From assembly GCF_033880585.1 (NCBI RefSeq), contig NZ_CP137624.1:62001-126000 (forward strand): a stretch of DNA of 64,000 nucleotides, read 5' to 3'. The notes beneath the pieces are model-generated. The model was not told the origin of the DNA. It saw nothing but the letters and a program-made list of their open reading frames with translations, and searched no databases. A program made the position numbers and the translations under genes. The DNA is from Lysinibacillus louembei. Lineage in GTDB: Bacteria > Bacillota > Bacilli > Bacillales_A > Planococcaceae. Position 1 is the first letter of the stretch. Every line of letters starts with the position of its first letter. This document shows positions 1 through 8,771 of this stretch, one piece after another.

Positions 1-1420
1 GTTGAATGTTTGCCATGCTCCCCATGACAGAGGATCAAGCGGATTATTTGAGAAACGCATTTCTCTCAAGCCGCTCCCTGAGTCAGACGCCGTCAGACTC
101 AGTCTAACCGTTGGGGAATTAGTCCATAATGCCCCCCTCATTAATTTGCACTGTTCCTGTCGGCGCAGATCTATCCAAATAGACGGACGTACTATAAACA
201 GCCGAAATTCCACCCCGATTGTCCTTCAGTTGCATGTAAATAGTCTTGTTACCATCTCCAGGCGTTAGTATGAACGACTTAAAGTTTGCGAAATTCTCCC
301 ATACAGACGGCCAATTTTCTAGATTTTCTGTGAATCTCATAGCTGTCACATTATCACCCACATCAGGGTCAGCGGCAGTAATATCAAGTATAACAAAAGG
401 TTCAATCGTGTATGCGCCTTCCCTAACACGTATCGTTCCAGTTGGCGGCTCGTTGTCTGAATAAGTAACAATCAGCTTAGGATGAAGCGTTGCGTTCGCG
501 TGCTCAGCTGAATAAATAGAAAATCGCCCATTAAGTGGATTTGACTCGTTTCCAATTGCAACGAGCGTAATATCTCGGTCTGTGCTATCAGTATACGCCT
601 TGACGAGGTCAGTCACATCTCTTGATATTTTGCCTCCCGGCGGTACCACTGGAAGACCGCTGTTAGAATCTGTCGGAGCTATGTAACGTACTGAAGTAGC
701 CCCTTCTTCAACTACAGGGAAGATATTTAACCGTCCGCTAGTATTGGTGAAATTATTGTTGGGAGAACCATACACATCAACATATAGAGGATATCCCGAA
801 TTCACTCCCTCGACATCTTGAACATGCAACTCCAAAGTAGCAGCAGCGACCTCCTTCCCCTCATCTAACTTGAAACGGAAGGCCGCTCTACTTCTTGTAT
901 TCAAAGAATAAGGAGCTTCATTTGTCATGCCGATGTATAATCTACCATATTGGTCATTGTCATACACACCATCCGCAGTGCTTCCCTCGAATGTCATAAC
1001 ATCCGCCTCTGGCAAATGTGTTACTACATTATTCAATCCATTAGCCATTGTTTGCAGCATTGGTGGAGCAATGCGAATTGTATACTTTTGTATGTTACTT
1101 GCGCCCACTAGACGAAACCATAGCAAATGCTCCCCAATATCTTCTACCATAAATAGTTTTGCTACATCAAAAGGCTGCCATGTTTGCCCGTCCTGTGAAA
1201 ATTCTACTTTAGCACTGTCTGCGGAAGTCGCTGTGACTTGAATAGCTACAGGGCTTGTCGCTATATCTCCTTCTACATACGGCTTGCCATCTGTGCTCAT
1301 CGTAACCTGTAGTATAGAGGTGGTACTTACCGCCATAACTGGTAAACTACTAAATACAGTTTGCACTAGCAATACAACAATGGCGATGAGTACTAATGTC
1401 TGCTTATTTTTTTGTTGCAT
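1..1420 (-). pseudogene. Secreted surface protein with DNRLRE/CBM96-like and Ig-like repeats, frameshifted and cut by the window edge
   Basis: The gene starts at 1420 behind a clear AAGGAGGAG site. Residues 1-30 form a signal peptide, so the product is exported. Residues about 125-320 resemble the DNRLRE/CBM96 beta-sandwich domain of Gram-positive surface proteins, and the end begins Ig-like repeats (TGTIRVREGA, then TGTVQINEG). The frame stops at 119, but homology continues in the next frame to base 1 (SPTVRLSLTASDSGSG, then MRFSNNPLDP), matching the layout of the first repeat. The shift maps to a run of six C at 132-137; five would restore the frame and give NEGA, as in the earlier repeat REGA. 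This is a true frameshift, phase variation, or a base-calling error. Likely a large cell-surface or adhesion protein; its ligand cannot be told. Confidence 0.75.
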
Positions 1421-1565
1421 ACCACTTCTCCTCCTTCATTTGATTTCGTTATCTCATAAATAGACTATAAAGACACAAGGTTAAAATTAGGTTAAAAAAA
1501 CAAAAAGATTATCCCGTATTAATAATTTTTTGTATAGAAGGTGAAGCATCACCATTTTAAATCTT

Positions 1566-1600
1566 GAAGCTAATAGCTACGGGCTCTTAGCTTCATTTTA
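1566..1600 (+). terminator. Hairpin in the leader of the MFS gene, possible attenuator
   Basis: Eight perfect pairs (GAAGCTAA with TTAGCTTC) enclose a 13-base loop, followed by ATTTTATTT. The T tract is imperfect. It lies between two divergent genes and about 100 bases upstream of the efflux-pump start, so as a terminator it could only act on a transcript leading into that gene. No regulator or leader peptide was recognised. Confidence 0.4.
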
Positions 1601-1692
1601 TTTGCTGCATTACTATAATCTTAATTAATAGCAGTCCCCTACTCCTTATGGTAGACTTAGTTCAATCGAATAATCAGAAGGACGGACTATAT

Positions 1693-2880
1693 ATGACACA
1701 ACAAACGAATAAATCCGCGCTCTACATATTAATGTTTAGCTTGTTTATTACAATGGGTGGTATTGGAATTATTATTCCTGTAATGCCCGATTATTTATTG
1801 CTTTTTGGCGTTGGTGGACAAGCGCTTGGTTTTCTTATTGCAGGCTTTGCACTAGCGCAGTTTTTATTTTCGCCAATTGCTGGCGATTTATCTGACCGCC
1901 ATGGACGCAAAATGTTTATTATTGCAGGGCTTATTATATATGGCTGTGCGCAAATTTTCTTCGGTTTAGCAACAGATGTTTGGATGCTATTTGTAGCGCG
2001 TTTCTTAGCTGGACTTGGTGCCGCTTTAATTATGGCTCCAACTATGGCCTATGTTGCTGATATTACGACAGTAGAAGAACGAGGAAAAGGCATGGGCATG
2101 CTAGGTGCTGCAATGTCGCTCGGCTTCACAATAGGTCCAGGGATTGGTGGCTTTTTGGCGAAGGTTAATTTGCACTTTCCCTTTTATATTGCTGGAGGCT
2201 TTGCGATAGCTACTGCACTTATTTCTTACTTTGTTTTACCAAATGTAGCTGCACAGGTTAGACAACAGGTGAAAAAAGATAATTTATTCAAGCAATTAGC
2301 AAATTCCGTGAAAATGCCTTACTTTGTGATTTTAATTGTTATTTTCACATTTAGCTTTGGCATTGCGAATTTCCAAGCAACAATGGCTGTTTATTTAGGC
2401 TATAAATTCCACTATACCCCAACAGATATTGCAATTGTCTTAACAGTTGGTGGCTTCGCAGGCGTTATTTTGCAAATGTTTGTTATCGATAAACTATTTA
2501 AACGCTTCGGTGAAATGAAAGTAATTTTTGTTAATTTACTCGTTGCTGCACTGACGATGTTCTTAATGATTTATATTAGTAGCTTCTTTGTCATTTTAAC
2601 GGTAGCTACTCTTTTCTCAATTGCGACGACATTTATTCGTCCAGCTGTAAATACACTTGTATCGAAGCTTGCTGGCGATGGTCAAGGCTATGCAGCAGGT
2701 ATGAATAATGCCTACATGAGCTTAGGAAATATGGTTGGTCCTGCGCTTGCAGGTACTTTATTTGATTGGAATATGGATGCACCTTATATATTCGGAACAA
2801 TTATTTTACTAGCGTGCTTGCTTTTAGCATATACATGGACAGCGCGCAAAGCCTCGCATTTAATGCATGCGAGTGAATAA
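1693..2880 (+). CDS. MFS drug:proton antiporter, DHA1 type (NorA/Bmr/TetA-like)
   Basis: A 395-residue major facilitator with about 12 membrane helices. Loop 2-3 carries the MFS signature (GDLSDRHGRK) and helix 5 the antiporter motif C (GFTIGPGIGGF), both typical of proton-coupled drug exporters. It sits in the cytoplasmic membrane and most likely expels a hydrophobic drug or metabolite; the substrate cannot be read from sequence. The chosen ATG follows AGAAGGAC at suitable distance; an upstream ATG at 1648 in the same frame has no ribosome site. The next gene begins 25 bases after the stop, so the two may be co-transcribed. A leader hairpin lies upstream. Confidence 0.85.
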   Translation: MTQQTNKSALYILMFSLFITMGGIGIIIPVMPDYLLLFGVGGQALGFLIAGFALAQFLFSPIAGDLSDRHGRKMFIIAGLIIYGCAQIFFGLATDVWMLFVARFLAGLGAALIMAPTMAYVADITTVEERGKGMGMLGAAMSLGFTIGPGIGGFLAKVNLHFPFYIAGGFAIATALISYFVLPNVAAQVRQQVKKDNLFKQLANSVKMPYFVILIVIFTFSFGIANFQATMAVYLGYKFHYTPTDIAIVLTVGGFAGVILQMFVIDKLFKRFGEMKVIFVNLLVAALTMFLMIYISSFFVILTVATLFSIATTFIRPAVNTLVSKLAGDGQGYAAGMNNAYMSLGNMVGPALAGTLFDWNMDAPYIFGTIILLACLLLAYTWTARKASHLMHASE

Positions 2881-2904
2881 ATATTAAAGGAAGATGATGA
2901 ATTA

Positions 2905-3237
2905 TTGAAAGCGAAAAAAGTAATGCAGCAGTGCGAGCAATGTGGCGAAACTTTTACAATTGATTTTGCTACAGCCAATTTATCTGTCCAGATTGCTCGC
3001 ATTCATGGAAAAACTATTGAAAATCGTTTATTTATAGAGGCTTGCCCTAACTGTGGAAAAGTGCATACAGTAACGAGTGATGATCCAAAGGAATGGGGCA
3101 ATCGCAAAATTCCTTCACCAAAAAAGCTTATGTACGGCTTAACATTTAGTTGTCTGTTTGTTTTTCTTGGTATCATCGCTGCGCTCTTCTTTGCAGGGAG
3201 AGGCATTGCTGTACTTTGGAGCTGGCTATTTCAATAA
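2905..3237 (+). CDS. Small membrane protein with a zinc-ribbon-like N-terminus
   Basis: 110 residues starting at TTG behind AAAGGAAGA. Two CxxC pairs (Cys10/Cys13 and Cys47/Cys50) suggest one bound zinc or a redox pair. Residues about 78-105 form one or two membrane helices, so the ribbon probably faces the cytosol as a tail-anchored domain. The family is not recognised. It lies between the efflux pump and another unknown gene on the same strand with short gaps, consistent with one transcript. No function is proposed. Confidence 0.65.
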   Translation: MKAKKVMQQCEQCGETFTIDFATANLSVQIARIHGKTIENRLFIEACPNCGKVHTVTSDDPKEWGNRKIPSPKKLMYGLTFSCLFVFLGIIAALFFAGRGIAVLWSWLFQ

Positions 3238-3249
3238 GGAGGCTGTAAC

Positions 3250-3735
3250 ATGATTGATCCATTATTCCATACGAAACAAACATTTTTTGCCAAAGATACT
3301 ACATTTATAAATGATAATAGCAATGATTTTTTCAATTCTTTAATGGATGCCTTTGATGCACGTGATTACAAGCAGCAAAAAACACAATCAGAGGCGATGT
3401 TCAATTTATTTTCACATGCAGGCTCTGTTGCGCTTGGTAAAGGGCTTTTATCAGGGACGAAAATACCAGAAGGCATTCACTCGTTTCTTGATACAAACAA
3501 TAAAAATGGCGCTACAGCCGAAAGCTTTTTACAAGCAAAAATGTACAATCATCTACTGCAATCATTATCTGCTGCGAAAGGTCATTTAGAAAAACAAATA
3601 AATGCCTATCAAAAGAGCAGCAATGTGTCAAAAGAGCAATTACAAAAAATGCAAGGGAATATCACGCTTGTTGATCAATATCTTATGACAAAAAAGAATC
3701 AGCTTTCTATCAAGGGAGATAATAATATCCGATGA
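3250..3735 (+). CDS. Hypothetical soluble protein, 161 aa
   Basis: The gene has a strong AAGGAGG site nine bases before ATG, and its stop overlaps the modA start (ATGA), so it belongs to the molybdate transport transcript. The protein is hydrophilic and mostly helical, with a Lys/Gln-rich C-terminal half (about 110-150) that could form a coiled coil. There is no signal peptide, membrane segment or known motif. Translational coupling to modA suggests shared regulation but does not prove a role in molybdate uptake. Confidence 0.65.
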   Translation: MIDPLFHTKQTFFAKDTTFINDNSNDFFNSLMDAFDARDYKQQKTQSEAMFNLFSHAGSVALGKGLLSGTKIPEGIHSFLDTNNKNGATAESFLQAKMYNHLLQSLSAAKGHLEKQINAYQKSSNVSKEQLQKMQGNITLVDQYLMTKKNQLSIKGDNNIR

Positions 3736-4502
3736 AGAAAATTTATTGTATCGCCATTTTATTCGTTTCAATTTTGTTAGTTGGCTGTAGCAGTCAAACA
3801 GCTAACGATGAAGCAGTAGAATTAACAATTTCCGCTGCCGCTAGCTTACAAGATGCTTTAGAGGAATTAACAGCGACATATACAAATGAGCATCCGAATG
3901 TGACAATCACCTATAATTTTGGTGGCTCTGGTACATTGCAGCAACAAATATTACAGGGCGCACCTGTCGATTTATTTTTCTCAGCAGCAGAAAATAAATT
4001 TGATGAGCTAGTAGATGAAGGCTTTATTGACCAAAAGCAAGGCACAAAATTACTTGCGAATGAACTAGTATTAGTCGTTCCAGCAAACAATACTAAAAAC
4101 ATTCAATCTTTCAAGGAATTAAAAAATGCAGAAAAGATTGCGCTTGGTACACCAGATAATGTTCCAGCTGGTCAATATGGAATGGAAGTATTACAAAACC
4201 TAGAATTGTGGCATGAACTAGAAGCTAAAGTCGTTTATACAAAAGATGTACGACAGGTGCTGACATATGTAGAAACAGAAAATGTTGATGCGGGCTTAGT
4301 TTATAAAACAGATGCGCTTATTTCAGATAAAGTTGAAATTGTCGCAACTGCTGCTAGCGACACACATACACCGATTATTTATCCAGTAGGCATTTTAAAG
4401 GATAGTAAGCAAACAACGGATGCCACAGATTTTTATGAGTTTTTACAAAGCGATGCAGCTATGGAGATCTTTGAAAAGTATGGCTTTAACAAGGGGCAGT
4501 AA
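3732..4502 (+). CDS. modA: Molybdate ABC transporter substrate-binding lipoprotein ModA
   Basis: 256 residues with a lipoprotein signal peptide; the lipobox LVGC ends at Cys19, which would be lipidated to hold the protein on the outer face of the membrane. The mature part matches ModA: LTISAAASLQDALEEL near the start, FGGSGTLQQQI, and GAPVDLFFSA, which line the oxyanion pocket for molybdate or tungstate. modB follows three bases after the stop. The downstream molybdopterin genes support molybdate rather than sulfate as ligand. Length is usual for the family. Confidence 0.95.
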   Translation: MKKIYCIAILFVSILLVGCSSQTANDEAVELTISAAASLQDALEELTATYTNEHPNVTITYNFGGSGTLQQQILQGAPVDLFFSAAENKFDELVDEGFIDQKQGTKLLANELVLVVPANNTKNIQSFKELKNAEKIALGTPDNVPAGQYGMEVLQNLELWHELEAKVVYTKDVRQVLTYVETENVDAGLVYKTDALISDKVEIVATAASDTHTPIIYPVGILKDSKQTTDATDFYEFLQSDAAMEIFEKYGFNKGQ

Positions 4503-4505
4503 GTA

Positions 4506-5171
4506 ATGAGCATGGACTTTTGGTCGCCACTTAAGCTTTCCGTGGAGGTTGCCTTAGTTTCTAGCATCATCGTTTTGCTTATCGGCACTTTGTTAGGAAG
4601 ATGGATGGCAAGACGTCATTTCTGTGGAAAATTATTTGTAGAAACTTTGCTGCTCTTACCATTAGTCTTGCCACCTACTGTTGTTGGCTTTTTATTAATT
4701 ATCCTTTTCGGTAAAAATAGTGTACTAGGTAGCGCCATTATTTGGCTTTTCAATCAGCCAATTATGTTCACATGGTGGGCAGCGGTTCTTGCTTCAACTG
4801 TCGTTGCTTTTCCACTGATGTATCAATCAGCTAAACTAGGCTTTGAGTCAATTGATCAAGATATTGAAGATGCTGCACGTGTAGCTGGTGCCAGCGAAAG
4901 ACAAGTTTTTTTCTATATAGCTATCCCTCTTGCTTTCAAAGCCCTTGTAGCAGGCATCATATTAAGCTTTGCAAGGGCCTTAGGTGAATTCGGCGCAACA
5001 TTAATGTTCGCTGGTAACTTACCTGGCAAAACACAAACTGCACCAATTGCAATTTATATGGCCATTGGCTCTAACAATATGCCACTTGCATGGGCATGGG
5101 TAGCCTCTATGGTCGGGATTTCGTTTCTGATGCTGGCAGGTGTACATTTAATAAGAGCAAACGATTCATGA
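4506..5171 (+). CDS. modB: Molybdate ABC transporter permease ModB
   Basis: 221 residues with five or six membrane helices. The EAA loop that docks the ATPase is present at residues 121-143 (EDAARVAGAS, then IAIPLAFKAL), and LGEFGATLMFAGN is typical of ModB. It forms the channel through which ModA-delivered molybdate crosses the membrane, powered by a ModC ATPase. No modC gene follows: the next genes lie on the other strand, and no molybdate-type ATPase occurs in the window. The ATPase must be encoded elsewhere or shared with another importer. The start follows AAGGGGC. The stop lies inside a terminator hairpin. Confidence 0.95.
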   Translation: MSMDFWSPLKLSVEVALVSSIIVLLIGTLLGRWMARRHFCGKLFVETLLLLPLVLPPTVVGFLLIILFGKNSVLGSAIIWLFNQPIMFTWWAAVLASTVVAFPLMYQSAKLGFESIDQDIEDAARVAGASERQVFFYIAIPLAFKALVAGIILSFARALGEFGATLMFAGNLPGKTQTAPIAIYMAIGSNNMPLAWAWVASMVGISFLMLAGVHLIRANDS

Positions 5172-5189
5172 TGAATTGTTTGCTCTTTT
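5153..5189 (+). terminator. Terminator between convergent modB and moaD
   Basis: A long hairpin starts with ten pairs (AAGAGCAAAC with GTTTGCTCTT), continues through six more including one G-T wobble, and closes on a three-base loop. A short T run follows on the + strand. The modB stop codon lies in the loop. It could serve both converging operons. Confidence 0.75.
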
Positions 5190-5221
5190 GAGCTTTGGGG
5201 ATTTATTTGCGAATTTAATTC

Positions 5222-5452
5222 TCATCCCCCACTGATTGGCGGGATAAAGGCTACTGTGTCCTGTGGTTGAATAATCGTTGTATCTAAAGCGAACTCCTCG
5301 TTTACTGCAACCATCACTTGCTGCAAGGAAATATTCGGGTAATTGCTTGCCATCCATTGCTTCAGCTCACCTACCGTACATTGTGGTAAATCAACTGTTA
5401 GCTGGGGTTGCCCAATTACTTCTTGTAAATGAGCAAATAATAAAATATTCAT
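5222..5452 (-). CDS. moaD: Molybdopterin synthase small subunit MoaD
   Basis: 76 residues with a ubiquitin-like fold, ending in the diagnostic PPISGG. The terminal Gly-Gly is adenylated by MoeB, turned into a thiocarboxylate, and gives sulfur to precursor Z inside the MoaE-MoaD complex. The ATG at 5452 follows AAGGAGGA that lies in the end of moaE; longer readings into moaE have no ribosome site. It is the last gene of the leftward run moeB-moeA-mobB-moaE-moaD. Length is normal (about 77-81). Confidence 0.93.
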   Translation of the reverse strand: MNILLFAHLQEVIGQPQLTVDLPQCTVGELKQWMASNYPNISLQQVMVAVNEEFALDTTIIQPQDTVAFIPPISGG

Positions 5453-5457
5453 CGTAC

Positions 5458-5919
5458 CTAGTCCTCCTTGTTTAATGAGGGCATGCCTGTTGGATAAGGA
5501 ATGTTTTCCAATTGATCGCCTATCCATTCTGTGCCATCTTCCCAGTGCTCTTTTTTCCAAATCGGCACAATCTGTTTAATACGGTCAATGGCATATTCGT
5601 TTGCTTCATATGCGGTTTTACGATGTGGTGAGGACACTGCAATGACAACCGCAATATCAGAAATGGCTAAATGCCCGATGCGATGACTAATGGCAATTTG
5701 TGCATCTCCCCAGCGCTCCTGTACCTCTTTCGCGATTTGCTCAAACATTTTAAGTGCCATCGGTGTGTAGGCTTGATACTCTAAATGTAACGTTTTTTTG
5801 CCCGCAGTCATTTCTCTTACAGTGCCAATAAAAACAGTAATCGCCCCTGCATTACGGCTGACTACTTTTCCCCTTACCTGTTCCACATCAATCGGCTTAT
5901 CGGTAATTTCAAACATCAA
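5458..5919 (-). CDS. moaE: Molybdopterin synthase catalytic subunit MoaE
   Basis: 153 residues, the usual size. MoaE converts cyclic pyranopterin monophosphate to molybdopterin using sulfur carried by MoaD. Family landmarks are GAITVFIGTVR near residue 25, HRIGHL near 79, SSPHRKTAYEA near 96, and the lysine pair in IWKKEHW (122-123), which includes the catalytic lysine. The start overlaps the mobB stop by four bases (ATGA), and moaD begins five bases after its stop, so translation of the three is coupled. Confidence 0.95.
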   Translation of the reverse strand: MMFEITDKPIDVEQVRGKVVSRNAGAITVFIGTVREMTAGKKTLHLEYQAYTPMALKMFEQIAKEVQERWGDAQIAISHRIGHLAISDIAVVIAVSSPHRKTAYEANEYAIDRIKQIVPIWKKEHWEDGTEWIGDQLENIPYPTGMPSLNKED

Positions 5920-6428
5920 TCTTTCCTCATTTCTGTCATTAAAAAATCAATATATTGTGCAGTTTCATTAATTGAAAAAATGGGATAGTCCACTGCCAGT
6001 TGCTTATGCCAATAAATCACACAGACAATATTGGATAGCTGCTGCAATAGCACTTCATCTGCCTCTGTGCGTAACAGGACAACTTTTGGATAATGCGCCT
6101 TTTTATAGCCTTCAATCAACAAGCAATCTATAGGGAAAGCATCATAAATTGCCACAATATCTGCTAGCTCCCAGCATTGTTGTTGTATGCTTAGTCGCAA
6201 AGTCCCTGCCCCTTCGACAGCGGTTATAGTAGCACCAGCCGCTTCATGACGCGCACTATCCTTCATCTTATCTACTTGTGGCGCGCCGCCATGTCCATGA
6301 TGCTTAATCGTTGCGACACGAAGCCCTTGCTTTGTTGCACTACTAATGAGCTGCTCCATCAATGTTGTTTTTCCGCTATTTTGATAGCCTACAATCTGTA
6401 GGATTTTTCGATGCTGTCCCAAGGCCAT
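5916..6428 (-). CDS. mobB: Molybdopterin-guanine dinucleotide biosynthesis adaptor MobB
   Basis: 170-residue GTP-binding protein with a P-loop at residues 14-21 (GYQNSGKT) and a DCLLIEGYKK segment near residue 103 typical of MobB. MobB assists MobA in attaching GMP to molybdopterin, making the bis-MGD form needed by the formate dehydrogenase encoded nearby. It overlaps the end of moeA by 40 bases and the start of moaE by four. The ATG follows AAGGAAG closely. It is cytosolic. Confidence 0.93.
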   Translation of the reverse strand: MALGQHRKILQIVGYQNSGKTTLMEQLISSATKQGLRVATIKHHGHGGAPQVDKMKDSARHEAAGATITAVEGAGTLRLSIQQQCWELADIVAIYDAFPIDCLLIEGYKKAHYPKVVLLRTEADEVLLQQLSNIVCVIYWHKQLAVDYPIFSINETAQYIDFLMTEMRKD

Positions 6429-7681
6429 TCACTTCCTTGCGTATCTTCTAATAATAAAACGACCACTTGCATTCCTTTCTCATAGCCACGCGAACCGCCT
6501 GGCAGCACAATAAAGGCATTAGCTCCTTCTAGTGAAGATACGGCACTTGATTTATCAAAGCCACAAGGTACAGCTACTAGTTGCCCATTTTGGAAGGAAA
6601 CCATTGCACGTACAAAGCGCGTAAATGGGTTCGGCTTTGGAAAATCAGCACCTAATACCGCCTGCTCACGTCGTAAATGAGGCCGTGGATTGTGAAAGGC
6701 TGTGCGAATAATCGGGCGTGCAAATAGCTCAAAGCCGACATAACAAGCAGATGGATTGCCTGATAAACCGTATAGTAGCTGTCCATCACGCATTGCCACT
6801 GTCGTCACACTGCCTGGGCGCATTGCTACTTTATTAAACAACACCTCTGCGCCAATTGCCTCATAAATCGCTGGTAAATAATCATAATCACCAACAGATA
6901 CACCGCCCGTAGTAATCAATATATCTACTTCCTGTAAAGCCTCTTGCACAGCTTGAATGCATAGCTCCAAATTATCGCTTAATTGTCCAAAATATTTTGC
7001 CGTTGCTCCTGCGCGTTCTATTTGCGCCATCACCATATACGCATTGCTATTGCGAATTTTACCAGCTTGCAATGCTTCATCTGGCTCTAATAATTCACTG
7101 CCAGTTGCAATCACACCGATAATTGGCTTTTTAAAAACCATTACATGAGGATAACCGAATGTAGCTAATAAGGCCACAACACCTGGATTAATATACTGCC
7201 CTTTTGTGATTAAAATAGCATCCTTTTGAATATCTTCGCCTTTGTAAGAAATATTAGTACCTGCTTGTATTTGTCGTTTCAGCGACATATAGGCTTGCCC
7301 ATTTTGCTCAAAGCTTTGTGTAATTTCGAGCATGACAACAGCATCACAGCCCTGTGGAATCATGGCCCCTGTCATAATGCGTACTGCTTGTCGCTCACCG
7401 ACGATGCCATCATAAACATAGCCTGCACCAATCTCACCTACAACTTGGAAAATAGCGGGCTTTTCAGCATTCGCTCCCTCACTATCCATCGAGCGTATTG
7501 CATAGCCATCATAAGGAGAGCGGTCAAAGGCAGGGACATCTTGGTCAGCCGCAATATCTTCTGCTAAAAAACGTCCATAAGCTTGCTGTAATGGAATCGT
7601 TTCTGTTCGTGCTTGATACGCATAATTCATGACACGTTGCACAGCCTCTGCTACTGCAATCGGCTTTCTTTGTTCTATCAT
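6389..7681 (-). CDS. moeA: Molybdopterin molybdenumtransferase MoeA
   Basis: 430 residues covering the full MoeA fold. DRSPYDGYA at 53-61, GVIATGSELL in the MoCF domain, TTGGVSVGDYDY and GLSGNPSACY are all present, and the C-terminal beta-barrel follows. MoeA inserts molybdate into adenylylated molybdopterin. The ATG at 7681 has AAAGGAG eight bases upstream; a GTG three codons earlier would lie too close to it. It lies between moeB and mobB in the leftward cofactor operon. Confidence 0.95.
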   Translation of the reverse strand: MIEQRKPIAVAEAVQRVMNYAYQARTETIPLQQAYGRFLAEDIAADQDVPAFDRSPYDGYAIRSMDSEGANAEKPAIFQVVGEIGAGYVYDGIVGERQAVRIMTGAMIPQGCDAVVMLEITQSFEQNGQAYMSLKRQIQAGTNISYKGEDIQKDAILITKGQYINPGVVALLATFGYPHVMVFKKPIIGVIATGSELLEPDEALQAGKIRNSNAYMVMAQIERAGATAKYFGQLSDNLELCIQAVQEALQEVDILITTGGVSVGDYDYLPAIYEAIGAEVLFNKVAMRPGSVTTVAMRDGQLLYGLSGNPSACYVGFELFARPIIRTAFHNPRPHLRREQAVLGADFPKPNPFTRFVRAMVSFQNGQLVAVPCGFDKSSAVSSLEGANAFIVLPGGSRGYEKGMQVVVLLLEDTQGSEWPWDSIEKSYRL

Positions 7682-7694
7682 ATGGAACACTCCT

Positions 7695-8711
7695 TTATCC
7701 TAAAAAACGATAGTAAATGCTTTTCGCTTGTTGAATGTCTTGCACACCATGAATGACAACTCGCCCATCTTGAAACAGTACAAAGCGATAATCTGTTGTT
7801 TGACAGGAAAGCAAATATGGATTTTGCTGGATATCTCCATGATGTTGAAGTTTTTCTGCGAGTTGCTGCAAGTCATAGTGAATTCGTTGGGACGGACGAA
7901 TTTGCACAGCATCGCGGCCACATAATACTTCCAGCTTTGTTTGATTTTCATAGGATAAATATGGATATGTTGGATTTGTGCCACAGGATGGGCAATCGTG
8001 CTTCCTTACTTTATCCACATTGATTTCATAATGCTGGTTTTGCCAAACATCAAACGTTAAATAGCTTTTGCGTAAAGCTGTCATATTGCCTACTAAAATC
8101 TTTAATATCTCTGCCACTTGATAGGCTGCTACGATTTGCACTGTTGGGCTAATAATACCAACTGTATCACAAGTTGCCCCTGTATTTGGTATAACGGATA
8201 ATAAGCAATGTAAGCAAGGTGTAACGCTTGGTATAATCGTATAGGTAGCACCATAGCTGCCAACACAAGAGCCATACACCCACGGTATTTGATGCTTTTG
8301 CGCAAGGTCATTCAGGAAAAAGCGAATATCGAAATTATCTGTTGCATCCATTATGACATCTACGCCATCCAACAATGCTACAAACTGCTCTGTATGTGCA
8401 TCTACAATATGTACATCAATCAGCACATCGCGATTAATTTGCTGTAAGCGTTGCTGCGCTGCAATCACTTTCGGTATTTTATTACAAGCGTCTTGCTCTG
8501 TATAAAGCTGCTGCCTTTGCAAATTGCTCCATTCTACATAATCACGGTCAACTAATGTCAGCTTACCAATGCCCGCACGTACAAGTGCTTCTGCACTCGC
8601 ACTACCTAACGCGCCAACACCAACAATCAGCACATGCTTTTGCTGGAGCTGCTGTTGCCCAAGTTGTCCAATGGGCTGAAATAATTGTTGTCTTGAATAT
8701 CTATCTTGCAT
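7695..8711 (-). CDS. moeB: Molybdopterin synthase adenylyltransferase MoeB (ThiF/E1 family)
   Basis: 338 residues. The Rossmann motif GVGALG is at 31-36, the zinc ligands are Cys166/Cys169 and Cys240/Cys243, and Cys181 in GATCDTVGI sits at the usual active-site loop. MoeB adenylates the C-terminal glycine of MoaD. The last 85 residues form a small extra domain, as in Bacillus MoeB. It is the first gene of the leftward operon and is divergent from moaB across only 60 bases, so the two operons share one promoter region. Confidence 0.92.
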   Translation of the reverse strand: MQDRYSRQQLFQPIGQLGQQQLQQKHVLIVGVGALGSASAEALVRAGIGKLTLVDRDYVEWSNLQRQQLYTEQDACNKIPKVIAAQQRLQQINRDVLIDVHIVDAHTEQFVALLDGVDVIMDATDNFDIRFFLNDLAQKHQIPWVYGSCVGSYGATYTIIPSVTPCLHCLLSVIPNTGATCDTVGIISPTVQIVAAYQVAEILKILVGNMTALRKSYLTFDVWQNQHYEINVDKVRKHDCPSCGTNPTYPYLSYENQTKLEVLCGRDAVQIRPSQRIHYDLQQLAEKLQHHGDIQQNPYLLSCQTTDYRFVLFQDGRVVIHGVQDIQQAKSIYYRFLG

Positions 8712-8771
8712 GGCACTTTTGCCTTTCTGTTTAGATTTTGATTATAATAAGCTTTAAAAAGGAGAATTAAT

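Noticed and set aside
2-268. Rightward open frame at the left edge
   Set aside because: It lies opposite the surface-protein gene, whose frameshifted continuation explains this DNA; no ribosome site.
1648-1692. Earlier ATG for the MFS protein
   Set aside because: No ribosome site; the added 15 residues are polar and absent from the usual family start.
7700-7984. Small minus-strand frame inside moeB
   Set aside because: It overlaps the true moeB frame fully and has no motif.
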